Origin: Clostridiales bacterium
GTDB taxonomy: Bacteria; Bacillota; Clostridia; Oscillospirales; Oscillospiraceae
Reading direction: 5' to 3'
Assembly: GCA_018374635.1 (NCBI GenBank)
Contig: JAHAEW010000079.1
Coordinates: 1 to 15,692, forward strand
DNA: 15,692 nt
Shown here one piece after another: positions 7,366 to 13,793 of this stretch. The position numbers were made by a program, and so were the translations under genes. Below the pieces are notes generated by a model, which saw only the letters and a program-made list of their open reading frames with translations, had not been told where the DNA came from and did no database searches. Positions within the stretch are counted from its first letter, which is position 1. The number at the start of each line of letters is the position of its first letter.

Positions 7366-7512
7366 GTGCGCCGCCTCCTTTATCAGCAACACACAATACC
7401 CGAACTGTATCCAAATAGCCACCCCAAACGGCAACTATTTTCAGAAAGTTATCATCTGCGGGCAGGGTTTTATCTTTGTATTGCGGTCCAGATTTTGATA
7501 TGCCTGCCATAG

Positions 7513-7541
7513 AAAAACCGCCTGCATCTCTGCAGACGGTT
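7513..7541 (-). terminator. Terminator after the toxin gene
   Basis: On the minus strand AACCGTCTGCA pairs with TGCAGGCGGTT around the loop GAGA with one mismatch, and a run of T follows. It would end the toxin-antitoxin transcript and separate it from the DUF6809-integrase unit. Confidence 0.75.
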
Positions 7542-7580
7542 CCGGTGACAAATCGTTTCTCCCTACGGAGAAGATTGTCT

Positions 7581-7916
7581 CTATTCGTTTGTTTCGTCGT
7601 CCTGCACATCTCCAAAGAGAATGCGAAGATAATCCCGGCGGCCGTAGAGCACACGATCCACATAAACATCATTGTCAAGAACTCGGTAAAACGTGAGGTA
7701 ACTGCCGGTCACCAGGAAACGATAGTCACTCTCGACATCGGCAATTGAGGACAGGGACGCGCCAATCAGACTGTGATCCCGCAATCTGCGGATGTCCTTT
7801 GTGATGTTCCGTACCGTGGAGATCGCTGCGCTGGGATTTTCCAAATTCTTTGCGATATAGGACTTGATCCCGGCCAAATCAGCCTGCGCCTCGTCGGATA
7901 AATGCAGGTTATTCAT
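7581..7916 (-). CDS. RelE/ParE-family toxin, 111 aa
   Basis: This is a type II toxin of the RelE/ParE fold. The N-terminus LSDEAQADLAGIKSYIAKNL is the usual helical hairpin, and the C-terminal strands include YRFLVTGSYLTFYRV and VYVDRVLYGRRDYLRILF, a typical ParE/RelE ending. The sequence does not show whether it cuts ribosome-bound mRNA or targets gyrase. The antitoxin gene lies directly upstream and overlaps it by eight bases (ATGAATAA), so expression is coupled with antitoxin first. It probably stabilises the element. Confidence 0.88.
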   Translation of the reverse strand: MNNLHLSDEAQADLAGIKSYIAKNLENPSAAISTVRNITKDIRRLRDHSLIGASLSSIADVESDYRFLVTGSYLTFYRVLDNDVYVDRVLYGRRDYLRILFGDVQDDETNE

Positions 7917-8163
7917 CTGCGATTCCGAGATGTTTCTCTACGGCCTCCAGCGTCAACCAGCCCTTTTCCTCCCCGGACTTGCGGCCCTTGGCCAGCTCGT
8001 TCATCAGCCGGAGGGTGGCCTGTGTCCGCTCATAGTCCTGTATGTCCACGATGGCGTAGCGGCCCCTGCCATTCTTCGTCAGAAAAACCGGAGCGCCCAC
8101 TGCCACGTCATGCAGAACCTCCGTGTAATTACGCAGATCAGAGATGGGTTTGATGTTCGGCAT
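7909..8163 (-). CDS. Phd/YefM-family antitoxin, 84 aa
   Basis: The N-terminal half, MPNIKPISDLRNYTEV to VFLTKNGRGRYAIVDIQDYE, is the Phd/YefM DNA-binding fold. The C-terminal tail (about 50-84) should wrap and neutralise the toxin. The start at 8163 is chosen over a longer in-frame start at 8223 because GGGG lies about nine bases upstream and the promoter -10 box would otherwise lie inside the gene. Proteins of this family normally repress their own promoter, so autoregulation is expected. Confidence 0.88.
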   Translation of the reverse strand: MPNIKPISDLRNYTEVLHDVAVGAPVFLTKNGRGRYAIVDIQDYERTQATLRLMNELAKGRKSGEEKGWLTLEAVEKHLGIADE

Positions 8164-8188
8164 GGTATTCAGCCCCTTTCTTGCCTTT

Positions 8189-8217
8189 AGTATACCTCGA
8201 TCTGCCGTAAAATTCAA
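8189..8217 (-). promoter_or_regulatory. Promoter of the toxin-antitoxin operon
   Basis: On the minus strand TTGAAT (8217-8212), 17 bases, then TATACT (8194-8189). The transcript would start near 8182, about 20 bases before the antitoxin ATG. Confidence 0.75.
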
Positions 8218-8250
8218 CAGCATTTTTTACTGCAGTTTCGTTGGTGATAG

Positions 8251-10056
8251 CTACCACCCCATGGTCATGCCGCCCATGTTTTGCTGGGGAGTTTCCTCAT
8301 GGTCATCCGGCTTGTGGCCAAGAGCAATCTTCTTTTCCTGGATTTTCCGCCGCAGCTTTCGGTCCACCTGCTGTCCTACCGGGGCGGCAGGAGCCACCGA
8401 GTTGTCACGAAAGATCTGACTCAGGTGGTGGAGCAGTCGGGTGGCCGACAGGAACACATTGGGCCTGCGCGCCTGATCGAAGTGCTCCAGAAAGAAATCG
8501 GCGTATTCGTTTCCCTGTTCCGCCGATTCATAGAAATACGCCCAGGCCTGCTCCCGATCCTGCTTGACATCCTGGCCGGTAAGGTACAGTTTTCCAAGAG
8601 CGTACTGGGCGTACTGGTTTCCATGTTCGGCGGAGTCGGTGAGATAGGCCACCGCCTTTTGCACGTCTTTCGGGACATCTTTCCCCTCCAGATACAGCTT
8701 TCCCAGGCGGTAGGCGGCGCAGGTGTTCTCCTGCGCCGCCGCTTTTTCATACCAGGATACTGCCTCGTCTGTTCTCTTCTGACTTTGCAGAAGCTTCCCC
8801 AGCGCGTACTGAGCGAAGTCATATCCCGCATTAGCTGCCCGCCGGAACCACAGTTCCGCCCGCTCGTCATCGGGGAGAACACCCCGACCGTCCCGCCAGC
8901 ACTTGCCCAGCTGATAGGCGGCCAGGGGAAACCCTCTCTGCCAGAGCTGTTCCATCACCCGCACCTGCTCCGCTTTTTCACTCTCTGGATTTTCGTACTC
9001 CTCCAGCACCTCCTTGGCACTCTGGTAGACCTCGGTCATCTGCCAATTGGAGTTCCAGGCGAAGTACACCGCATCCTGGTCCTCATCCACTTCATCTCTC
9101 ATACGGGCATCCTCGAAGGTAAACGTGCCAAGCCGGAGCTGCTCCGCCTCCCGGATGACCATGTTCTTGATGGCTTTGAACTCCTTCTGCTGGGAGAGGG
9201 GCAGGTGTTCTCTGGGGGCATCTTTGTAGTAACGCTCCAGCTCATCCCGAAGCTGATTCCACTGCTCATAGCACTCTGCCACCTCTGGAACCTTGGCCAG
9301 TTCATCCACGATGGCGTCCACCTGCACCTTCACCGGCTTTTTCAGGTAGCCATAGACCTTCTTGCCCTTGTGGTCTTCCAACATCCCGGCCAGCGTCTCC
9401 ATCTGCTCCGCGATAACCGGGCTATAGCACAGACCTGCCTCCATCTCCCGAATGAGCCGCCCCATGGCCTCCGTTGCCGCGTCCCGCACTTGGCTGTAGG
9501 ACAGATCTTTTTTCTGGTAGAGAGACAGCAGCTCGTCCCGGAAGATCTCATTGGACAGTTGGGAGCGCATGTTCTCAATACCCTTTTCCGTTAGAAATCC
9601 CTGCTTGGGGTCCGCCGACCAGACCATCATGTGGACGTGAGGGTGGTGCTTTTCGTCGTGGAAGGCGGCCCGCCATCGGAAATTGTTCGGGGAAATTTTC
9701 ATGGCCTGAGCCAGTTCCGTCTGATGGGCCAGCAGGAGTTTCCGCCAGCTCTCGCTGTTTTCATAGCCCAGCCGGTGGGCATCTTCCCGTTTCAGGGAGT
9801 AGACGAAGGTCCACACCGGCCCGGTATGCCCGTTGATCTCCTCCATGGTTTTCTCCAGATCGGCGGGACCGTCAGCGGAGAACAAGCCGTGGGAGCGGGG
9901 ACGCTGGGCCATATATTCCAGATATCCGCCGCCGTCGTGGGAGGGGTGCGGGGCCTCGATCAGCTCCACACCCTCCCGGGTGGCGATGTACTCGGCGTAG
10001 TGACCGCCGCCGTTTCCCGGCTTGATGTAGCCGGACTTCTGGATCAGTCCCGGCAT
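8251..10056 (-). CDS. MobP3-type relaxase with Sel1-like repeats, 601 aa
   Basis: This protein should nick the element at oriT and pilot the strand during mobilization. The N-terminus has SGYIKPGNGGGHYAEYIATR (8-27), matching MobP relaxases, and Tyr10, Tyr20 and Tyr23 are candidate nicking tyrosines. The metal-binding histidine cluster is HDEKHHPHVH (133-142). A central helical region follows, and then about four Sel1-like repeats (378-525) with recurring A-x-Y-x-LGKL and A-xx-WY-xx-AA patterns, which usually mediate protein contacts. The C-terminus is basic (RKLRRKIQEKK). The ATG at 10056 shares one base with the upstream stop (TGATG), after AAAGGGGG. The MobP3 name is from recalled resemblance of the N-terminus and repeats. 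Confidence 0.85.
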   Translation of the reverse strand: MPGLIQKSGYIKPGNGGGHYAEYIATREGVELIEAPHPSHDGGGYLEYMAQRPRSHGLFSADGPADLEKTMEEINGHTGPVWTFVYSLKREDAHRLGYENSESWRKLLLAHQTELAQAMKISPNNFRWRAAFHDEKHHPHVHMMVWSADPKQGFLTEKGIENMRSQLSNEIFRDELLSLYQKKDLSYSQVRDAATEAMGRLIREMEAGLCYSPVIAEQMETLAGMLEDHKGKKVYGYLKKPVKVQVDAIVDELAKVPEVAECYEQWNQLRDELERYYKDAPREHLPLSQQKEFKAIKNMVIREAEQLRLGTFTFEDARMRDEVDEDQDAVYFAWNSNWQMTEVYQSAKEVLEEYENPESEKAEQVRVMEQLWQRGFPLAAYQLGKCWRDGRGVLPDDERAELWFRRAANAGYDFAQYALGKLLQSQKRTDEAVSWYEKAAAQENTCAAYRLGKLYLEGKDVPKDVQKAVAYLTDSAEHGNQYAQYALGKLYLTGQDVKQDREQAWAYFYESAEQGNEYADFFLEHFDQARRPNVFLSATRLLHHLSQIFRDNSVAPAAPVGQQVDRKLRRKIQEKKIALGHKPDDHEETPQQNMGGMTMGW

Positions 10057-10463
10057 CACTCAGCCCCCTTTTGGTAACGGACCGTGTCTTCGAAGCTGAT
10101 CTCACCGTTGGTCTCCTTTACCTCTTTGACACAGCGGACGCGAGCTTTCCGCAGCTGATCCGGGTCGATCTCTATGTCGGCAGCCAGGATATTTCCCATG
10201 AGGTTTTGGTCCACCGACAGCTTAAACAGCAGGTGTCCCATTCGGTTTCCCAGGGCCCCCAGCTTGCCTTCCAGCACATCGGCGAGAACCCGGGGCAGGT
10301 AAGCATCGGCAGATTCCGTGTCCAGGTAACCGGAGTAGAATCGGATGGCCTTCTCAATAAATTCGTTTTTGGTCGTACAGTTGTCCCTCTGGTAGTGGGA
10401 CTCCACCTGATCCCACACATCGTCGTCCATCCAAACGGTGTGCCGGTGTCTATTTTCATCCAT
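10056..10463 (-). CDS. Relaxosome accessory protein, ribbon-helix-helix, 135 aa
   Basis: The N-terminal 50 residues (HTVWMDDDVWDQVESHYQ followed by TKNEFIEKAIRFYSGYL) look like a ribbon-helix-helix DNA-binding domain: a short strand, then two helices. Proteins like this bind oriT and recruit or regulate the relaxase (MobC/TraY-like role). The gene is directly upstream of the relaxase, with a one-base overlap, and directly downstream of the hairpin-rich gap. GGAGGG sits eight bases before the ATG at 10463; an in-frame TTG six bases further upstream is less well placed. The role is inferred from fold and position. Confidence 0.75.
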   Translation of the reverse strand: MDENRHRHTVWMDDDVWDQVESHYQRDNCTTKNEFIEKAIRFYSGYLDTESADAYLPRVLADVLEGKLGALGNRMGHLLFKLSVDQNLMGNILAADIEIDPDQLRKARVRCVKEVKETNGEISFEDTVRYQKGAE

Positions 10464-10489
10464 CGTCAAATCCCTCCAAACTCTATCGT

Positions 10490-10583
10490 AGCGTCAGCGA
10501 GTATCCCTCAACAGCGGGGATATTCGCCTGTTTTTCCGAAAACAGCGTCAATCGCAGTTTTGGCGACCCGGAAAAGCGTCAGC
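10490..10583. repeat. Three AGCGTCA direct repeats
   Basis: AGCGTCA occurs at 10490-10496, 10544-10550 and 10575-10581; the first and last copies extend to AGCGTCAGC. They could be binding sites for the ribbon-helix-helix protein encoded next door. A chance origin of a seven-base word is possible. Confidence 0.4.
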
Positions 10584-10596
10584 CCCCGTCCCCTGA

Positions 10597-10619
10597 AACC
10601 GCCCGCACTGCGGGCGGTT
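10597..10619. repeat. Perfect 10-bp hairpin, loop ACT
   Basis: AACCGCCCGC pairs with GCGGGCGGTT around three bases. It is the strongest hairpin of the oriT candidate and has no T-run on either side. Confidence 0.6.
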
Positions 10620-10769
10620 GTGACCGCCCAGGCGCCATAAAAGCGCCAAGGCTTTCTCCTGCTTTTCCTTTCGTCCTCCGCAAATCAGTTATGGGGCGGC
10701 AAATTCCCCGGATAGGCCTCCTCCACAGCGGTGGAACAACGGGCTAAATCCGCCCCGAAACCGCCGGGA

Positions 10770-10793
10770 GGGGCAGGGACTCTGCCCTGCCCC
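10770..10793. repeat. Perfect 9-bp hairpin, loop of six
   Basis: GGGGCAGGG pairs with CCCTGCCCC; a shorter alternative pairing GGGCAG/CTGCCC is also possible. It lies 20 bases past the end of the upstream minus-strand gene and has no T-run. Confidence 0.55.
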
Positions 10794-10813
10794 CAAAGAG
10801 GGCACATGGTGGC

Positions 10814-11185
10814 TTACAGGCCGTTACACGGGGAGAGCTGCTTGTTGCAGGGAACGGCGTACTGCGGCAGAAAGATCCGGCAGTATTCCTCCGGGCCGGA
10901 CACCAGATGCCGGCGCATCATCTCACCGCACTGAAACATCTGGAACACCGCATTTCGATAGCAGGCCTTGATCTCCTCCCGGCACTCCCTCGCAAAGAGC
11001 CTCTGCTCATCTGTCAGGGTTCCGCGGCTCTCATCGCAGAGGAACAGGGCCACCCCGTCTTCGTCGATAGGCTCTTCATGCGTACGGTTCCACCTGTTGA
11101 CGATGTACCGCCGCATGTCTATGGTGCGCCGTGCTGACAGAGACGGGTCCTGCTCGATCATGCAGTCGATCATCTGCATCAGCAT
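10814..11185 (-). CDS. Unknown protein, 123 aa, third gene of the excisionase operon
   Basis: I do not recognise this protein. It is soluble and probably helical, with the segment ARRTIDMRRYIVNRWNRTHEE near residues 18-38, an acidic middle, and several cysteines toward the C-terminus (ECREEIKACY, FQCGEMM, YAVPCNK). The ATG at 11185 overlaps the previous stop by seven bases, and AAGGAG lies 11 bases upstream, so it is co-translated with the winged-helix gene. The position suggests a control or mobilization role, but nothing in the sequence shows one. Confidence 0.65.
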   Translation of the reverse strand: MLMQMIDCMIEQDPSLSARRTIDMRRYIVNRWNRTHEEPIDEDGVALFLCDESRGTLTDEQRLFARECREEIKACYRNAVFQMFQCGEMMRRHLVSGPEEYCRIFLPQYAVPCNKQLSPCNGL

Positions 11186-11619
11186 CCGGATGCACACTCC
11201 TTTCTCTCCAGCGCCGCCATGCGCCGCTCCGCGCTCTGTCGTTCCAGAGTCAGGTCAGCTGCGCGGAGCTGTCGCTCATAGAACTGTTCGATGGACATCT
11301 GGATGGGCAGAATGTAGTAACGCAGACAGCCGTTAAGGGCGCGGCCGTCCCGGGTGGTGACGGTGGTGCGCTCCGTCCGGATCAGACCGCGATCCTCCAG
11401 TTCGGTCACATACTTGCGCACCGTGTTAACGCTCATCCCCACCGCCTCTCCGATGGTCCGGTAGCTGGCCACGCACTGGTAGGTCTTCCGGTCCTCCCGG
11501 TGGAGGAGAAATCCGTAGACCGCGATCGCCCCGGCGGACAGTCCCAGGGAGAAGATCTCGTTGGGGAGGGGGAAGTAGTTCTTGATAGGATCCCGCTTGG
11601 GCCAGTACTGTTTTCTCAT
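11179..11619 (-). CDS. Winged-helix DNA-binding protein, 146 aa
   Basis: The region from about residue 11 to 85 looks like a winged helix-turn-helix: YFPLPNEIFSLGLSAGAIAV, then SYRTIGEAVGMSVNTVRKYV as the turn and recognition helix, then LEDRGLIRTERTT as the wing. This is the pattern of GntR/replication-initiator-like HTH proteins common on clostridial elements. The C-terminal third is a charged helix (ERQLRAADLTLERQSAERRM). The start at 11619 follows GGGAGGT and overlaps the excisionase stop (ATGA). It probably regulates element genes or takes part in replication; a longer in-frame start at 11649 lacks a ribosome site. Confidence 0.8.
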   Translation of the reverse strand: MRKQYWPKRDPIKNYFPLPNEIFSLGLSAGAIAVYGFLLHREDRKTYQCVASYRTIGEAVGMSVNTVRKYVTELEDRGLIRTERTTVTTRDGRALNGCLRYYILPIQMSIEQFYERQLRAADLTLERQSAERRMAALERKECASGC

Positions 11620-11825
11620 TTCGCACCTCCCGACTGTCCCTCCGCCCACTGAATGAACTTTTCTTTGGGAACTACCATACGGCTCCCCACCCGCAGCGTG
11701 GGGAAGCCGGGGTCATTGAGCAGCTCGTAGGCGGTGGAGATGGACACGCCCAGTACCTGCGCCACCATCCTGGCGTTGAGGAACAGGGGCAGGTCGTCGT
11801 AGGATTTGTAGACAGACAGTTTCAA
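11616..11825 (-). CDS. xis: Excisionase-like HTH protein, 69 aa, TTG start
   Basis: This small protein has one MerR/excisionase-type helix-turn-helix (about residues 15-55): LFLNARMVAQVLGVSISTAY, then FPTLRVGSRMVVPKEKFIQW, the usual wing and last helix of the HTH_17 family. Such proteins direct a tyrosine integrase toward excision or act as regulators. The only suitable start is TTG at 11825, eight bases after CGGAGGT; no ATG is in frame upstream. It is the first gene of a three-gene overlapping operon and its leader contains competing hairpins (11834-11928). The gene symbol is a functional guess, since it lies far from the integrases. Confidence 0.75.
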   Translation of the reverse strand: MKLSVYKSYDDLPLFLNARMVAQVLGVSISTAYELLNDPGFPTLRVGSRMVVPKEKFIQWAEGQSGGAK

Positions 11826-11833
11826 TGCTTAGT

Positions 11834-11928
11834 ACCTCCGGTGTTTCAAATTCAGAGAAAAATTTCTTGCGTTTCGGAGGTCTCTCTGTTAAACTGGGAC
11901 ACAGATCAGGCTGTGTTTTCCGAAACGC
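11834..11928 (-). promoter_or_regulatory. Switch-like leader of the excisionase operon
   Basis: In the minus-strand RNA, segment A (GCGTTTCGGA, 11928-11919) pairs perfectly with part of segment B (TCCGAAACGC, 11878-11869). Segment B also carries ACCTCCG (11881-11875), which is complementary to the ribosome site CGGAGGT, segment C (11840-11834). A:B and B:C cannot form together, so B:C would hide the RBS and A:B would free it. A small hairpin ACACAG/CTGTGT (11916-11899) lies between A and B. The pairing is seen directly; the regulatory effect is inferred. Confidence 0.5.
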
Positions 11929-11933
11929 GGCAG

Positions 11934-11970
11934 GCCGCTGAACTGTTGCAGCAGTTCGGCGGCTTTTTTT
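11934..11970 (+). terminator. Strong plus-strand terminator upstream of the excisionase operon
   Basis: GCCGCTGAACTG pairs with CAGTTCGGCGGC with one G-U pair around TTGCAG, followed by seven T. It points away from the minus-strand operon and has no plus-strand gene before it, so it would end an antisense or read-through transcript. Confidence 0.8.
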
Positions 11971-12251
11971 GCAGGAGCTGTCTTTTTAGATCTGTCTGGC
12001 CATGCACCATACCCGTTCCTGCCCTGCGGCCTTGTTTGACCAACACAGCGTTTTCTTCCCCTTGGTACGCTCAATTATCGGTGCTCTGCGACAACGTCCT
12101 GGCGCTGCTTCCCCGGAGAGTATCGTCTCTGGTGATGGGTATTCATTTTTCAAGGTGCCGTTCCGAATGTTTGGGACCAGTTTCCCGTTGACAATCGGAT
12201 TTGCGGGTGTTAGACTATTGTAAGATTATTTTGACAGTTCCCTGTGGGAGT
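11971..12251 (-). other. Long untranslated or unassigned region before the excisionase operon
   Basis: No gene with a good start is found here. On the minus strand one frame is free of stops from 12225 to 11989 but has no ATG or GTG, and another gives a 61-residue frame from a TTG at 12074 to 11889 without a ribosome site. If the promoter at 12252-12282 is right, this is a transcribed leader of about 400 bases, unusually long for a small regulator. Confidence 0.4.
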
Positions 12252-12282
12252 ATTGTAGCATGTGAACCTACCCCCTTGTCAA
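12252..12282 (-). promoter_or_regulatory. Possible extended -10 promoter of the excisionase operon
   Basis: On the minus strand TTGACA (12282-12277) is followed after 19 bases by TACAAT (12257-12252), which is preceded by TGC, an extended -10. The spacer is longer than ideal; the extended element may compensate. Confidence 0.45.
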
Positions 12283-12304
12283 GACTATTTTATAAATTTT
12301 TTAT
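12276..12304 (+). promoter_or_regulatory. Possible promoter of the DUF6076 gene
   Basis: TTGTCA at 12276-12281, then 17 bases, then TTTTAT at 12299-12304. It overlaps the divergent minus-strand -35 box, so the two transcripts could compete. The surrounding DNA is very AT-rich, which makes chance matches likely. Confidence 0.3.
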
Positions 12305-12330
12305 GATTGTCTATTTTGGAGGGCGCCGAC

Positions 12331-13296
12331 ATGTGGTATGCCAAGATGTACTTCTCTGAGAAAAAAGAGGTTTTCCAATTTGATAGCCACGGGGTCCAGG
12401 GCGTTCCCTCGACCTATCGGGAGCTCCCGTTCCTGGAGAGCCTGCTGTCTTTTCTGGAGACCGACTGTAAGGAGCTGGAGCCCCTGCTGCGGCGGGCTTA
12501 TGAGAATTGGTCCCTTCTGATCGACAGGGATGATAGAGATGCTGGGGTCCGCACCTTGATGGACCTGGGTGACCTTGGGAGCCGGCACATCTACCTGCAT
12601 CTTCTGTATGTGCGCTGGTTTGAGCGGTTTGGACGCATGGGGATCACCCAGGACCGGGGGATCAGGGAGGATCAGCAGATGCTGGAGGAGCTGCAGGGCA
12701 TCCCGGAACAGCTCCCGCTTTATCAGCAGCAGGTACAGCGTTTCTTTGATCTCGTTCTGGACGTGGACAAGGCGGGGCGGGATCCCCAGCAGCAGGCGTC
12801 GGCACACTATCTCTACGATGCCCCCAAGGACCCGTCTCTGTTCTCCTTCCGGCCCATCCCCCTCAGCTTTGAACCGGTGGAGCCGGGCCGGTGCTCGCCG
12901 GTCCTGTATCCCCTCCACATTTCGGACATGATCGACTACTCCCTGCGCAGCTGCGTGGAGCGTGGGATTACCGTCCGGCGGTGCAAGAACTGCGGACGGT
13001 GGTTCCCACAGACCGGCCGGGTCAGCGCGGAGTACTGTGAGCGCCCGGTAGCTTCCGGACAGCAGACCTGCCGGGAGGCCGGGGCCTTCCAGCAGTGGAC
13101 CAAGAAACAGTCTGACGATCCGGTGTTCAAGGCCTACCGCAAGGAGTACAAAAAGCGCTTTGCCTGGATCAAGGCCGGCCGCATCACCGACGAGCAGTTC
13201 TATGCTTGGAGCGAACAGGCCAGAGAGATGAAAAAGAAATGCGACCGGGAGGTCATCACCCTGGACGAGTTCAAGGACTGGCTGGGGAAACCGTGA
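12331..13296 (+). CDS. DUF6076 protein with a four-cysteine motif, 321 aa
   Basis: The N-terminal 210 residues are mostly helical and unrecognised. The C-terminal part has a treble-clef-like cysteine set, CKNC at 218-221, then Cys236 and Cys247, followed by a basic helical region with AYRKEYKKRFAWIKAGRITD near 268-287 and a final TLDEFKDWLGK. This cysteine pattern plus basic tail is what I associate with DUF6076 on clostridial mobile elements; zinc and nucleic-acid binding are inferred. The start at 12331 is set by GGAGGG seven bases upstream; a TTG at 12307 lies before the ribosome site. It is the only element gene on the plus strand, divergent from the excisionase operon. Confidence 0.75.
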   Translation: MWYAKMYFSEKKEVFQFDSHGVQGVPSTYRELPFLESLLSFLETDCKELEPLLRRAYENWSLLIDRDDRDAGVRTLMDLGDLGSRHIYLHLLYVRWFERFGRMGITQDRGIREDQQMLEELQGIPEQLPLYQQQVQRFFDLVLDVDKAGRDPQQQASAHYLYDAPKDPSLFSFRPIPLSFEPVEPGRCSPVLYPLHISDMIDYSLRSCVERGITVRRCKNCGRWFPQTGRVSAEYCERPVASGQQTCREAGAFQQWTKKQSDDPVFKAYRKEYKKRFAWIKAGRITDEQFYAWSEQAREMKKKCDREVITLDEFKDWLGKP

Positions 13297-13322
13297 GGAC
13301 GAAACGGCAGAAAATGAACAGC

Positions 13323-13346
13323 GGGACGCGCCTTTGGGCGCGTCCC
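13323..13346. terminator. Terminator-like hairpin after the DUF6076 gene
   Basis: GGGACGCGCC pairs perfectly with GGCGCGTCCC around TTTG. The following GTGTATTCTTT is only moderately T-rich. It lies between convergent genes and may serve both directions. Confidence 0.6.
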
Positions 13347-13384
13347 GTGTATTCTTTGTATCAGCGATGCAGTTTTTGCAGGAG

Positions 13385-13402
13385 GCACATGTGCTTAAGC
13401 TT
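13385..13402. repeat. Adjacent short palindromes
   Basis: GCACATGTGC (13385-13394) overlaps GCTTAAGC (13393-13400). They lie between the DUF6076 terminator and the rhodanese stop, where the element could end, but no matching sequence was found near the integrase end. Confidence 0.25.
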
Positions 13403-13415
13403 CCTATTTCCGGGG

Positions 13416-13793
13416 CTAAGGCTCCGTCTCATAGGGCCAGGTGTTGATACCGCCGAATTCATAGATATTGGTGTAGCCCAGTTCCGCCAAGGCAGAGGAT
13501 GCTGTCTTACTGCGATTCCCGCTACGGCAGTAGACCAGAACGGTAGAATCCTTTTCGGGGATCACCTCGGCGGCGGTGTCTTCGTCGATGGTCCCCACTG
13601 GCAACAATACTGCGCCAGGGATATGGCCGCTGTCGTACTCATCCTGCTCCCGCACATCCAGGATGATGACTTCCTGGGTGTCCATCATCTCTTTGGCCTC
13701 CTCCTGGGTGATTTGCTGGTATCCATCCGCGGAGTTTCCGCCGCACCCAGTCAACAGCAGAAGAGATAAGAGTACAGGCAGAATTCGTTCCAT
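13416..13793 (-). CDS. Rhodanese-domain lipoprotein, 125 aa
   Basis: This is an exported lipoprotein: a short hydrophobic signal with lipobox LLTGC (Cys17 lipidated), then a single rhodanese domain. The active loop is CRSGNRS at 89-95 with Cys89 as the persulfide-forming residue, and VIILDVREQDEYDSGHIPGA (42-61) is the typical N-terminal rhodanese motif. It probably handles sulfur or thiol chemistry outside the membrane; the substrate is unknown. GGAGG lies seven bases before the ATG, inside the upstream hydrolase gene, whose end overlaps this gene by 43 bases. Confidence 0.9.
   Translation of the reverse strand: MERILPVLLSLLLLTGCGGNSADGYQQITQEEAKEMMDTQEVIILDVREQDEYDSGHIPGAVLLPVGTIDEDTAAEVIPEKDSTVLVYCRSGNRSKTASSALAELGYTNIYEFGGINTWPYETEP

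Larger units (their letters stand above)
10464..10813. other. Candidate oriT and mobilization control region
   Basis: This 350-base gene-free gap lies immediately upstream of the relaxosome gene and is full of inverted repeats: 10502-10522 (6 bp), 10528-10545 (7 bp, CTGTTTT/AAAACAG), 10597-10619 (10 bp), 10631-10647 (5 bp), 10722-10735 (5 bp) and 10770-10793 (9 bp). None of them has a T-run typical of a terminator. Such clusters next to relaxase genes are characteristic of transfer origins. The nick site cannot be read from the sequence. No convincing promoter was found, although the mob genes probably need one here. Confidence 0.6.

Noticed and set aside
353..7481. Shared 12-mer TTATCTTTGTAT at 353-364 and 7470-7481
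   Set aside because: Several 12-base matches are expected by chance in a window of this size, and the flanks do not align.
8281..9594. A 437-codon open frame on the plus strand opposite the relaxase
   Set aside because: It is a complement shadow of a GC-rich gene. The minus-strand product has clear relaxase and Sel1 motifs, while the plus-strand product resembles nothing.
10814..13296. Possible plasmid-type replication origin near the winged-helix gene
   Set aside because: No iteron array or AT-rich unwinding region next to the gene, and the HTH protein lacks recognisable initiator motifs beyond its winged helix.
4175..13415. Search for att direct repeats between the integrase end (4175-4275) and the DUF6076 end (13297-13415)
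   Set aside because: Only short matches such as GATGCA and GGCAGAA were found, none long enough to call; the element borders stay undefined.
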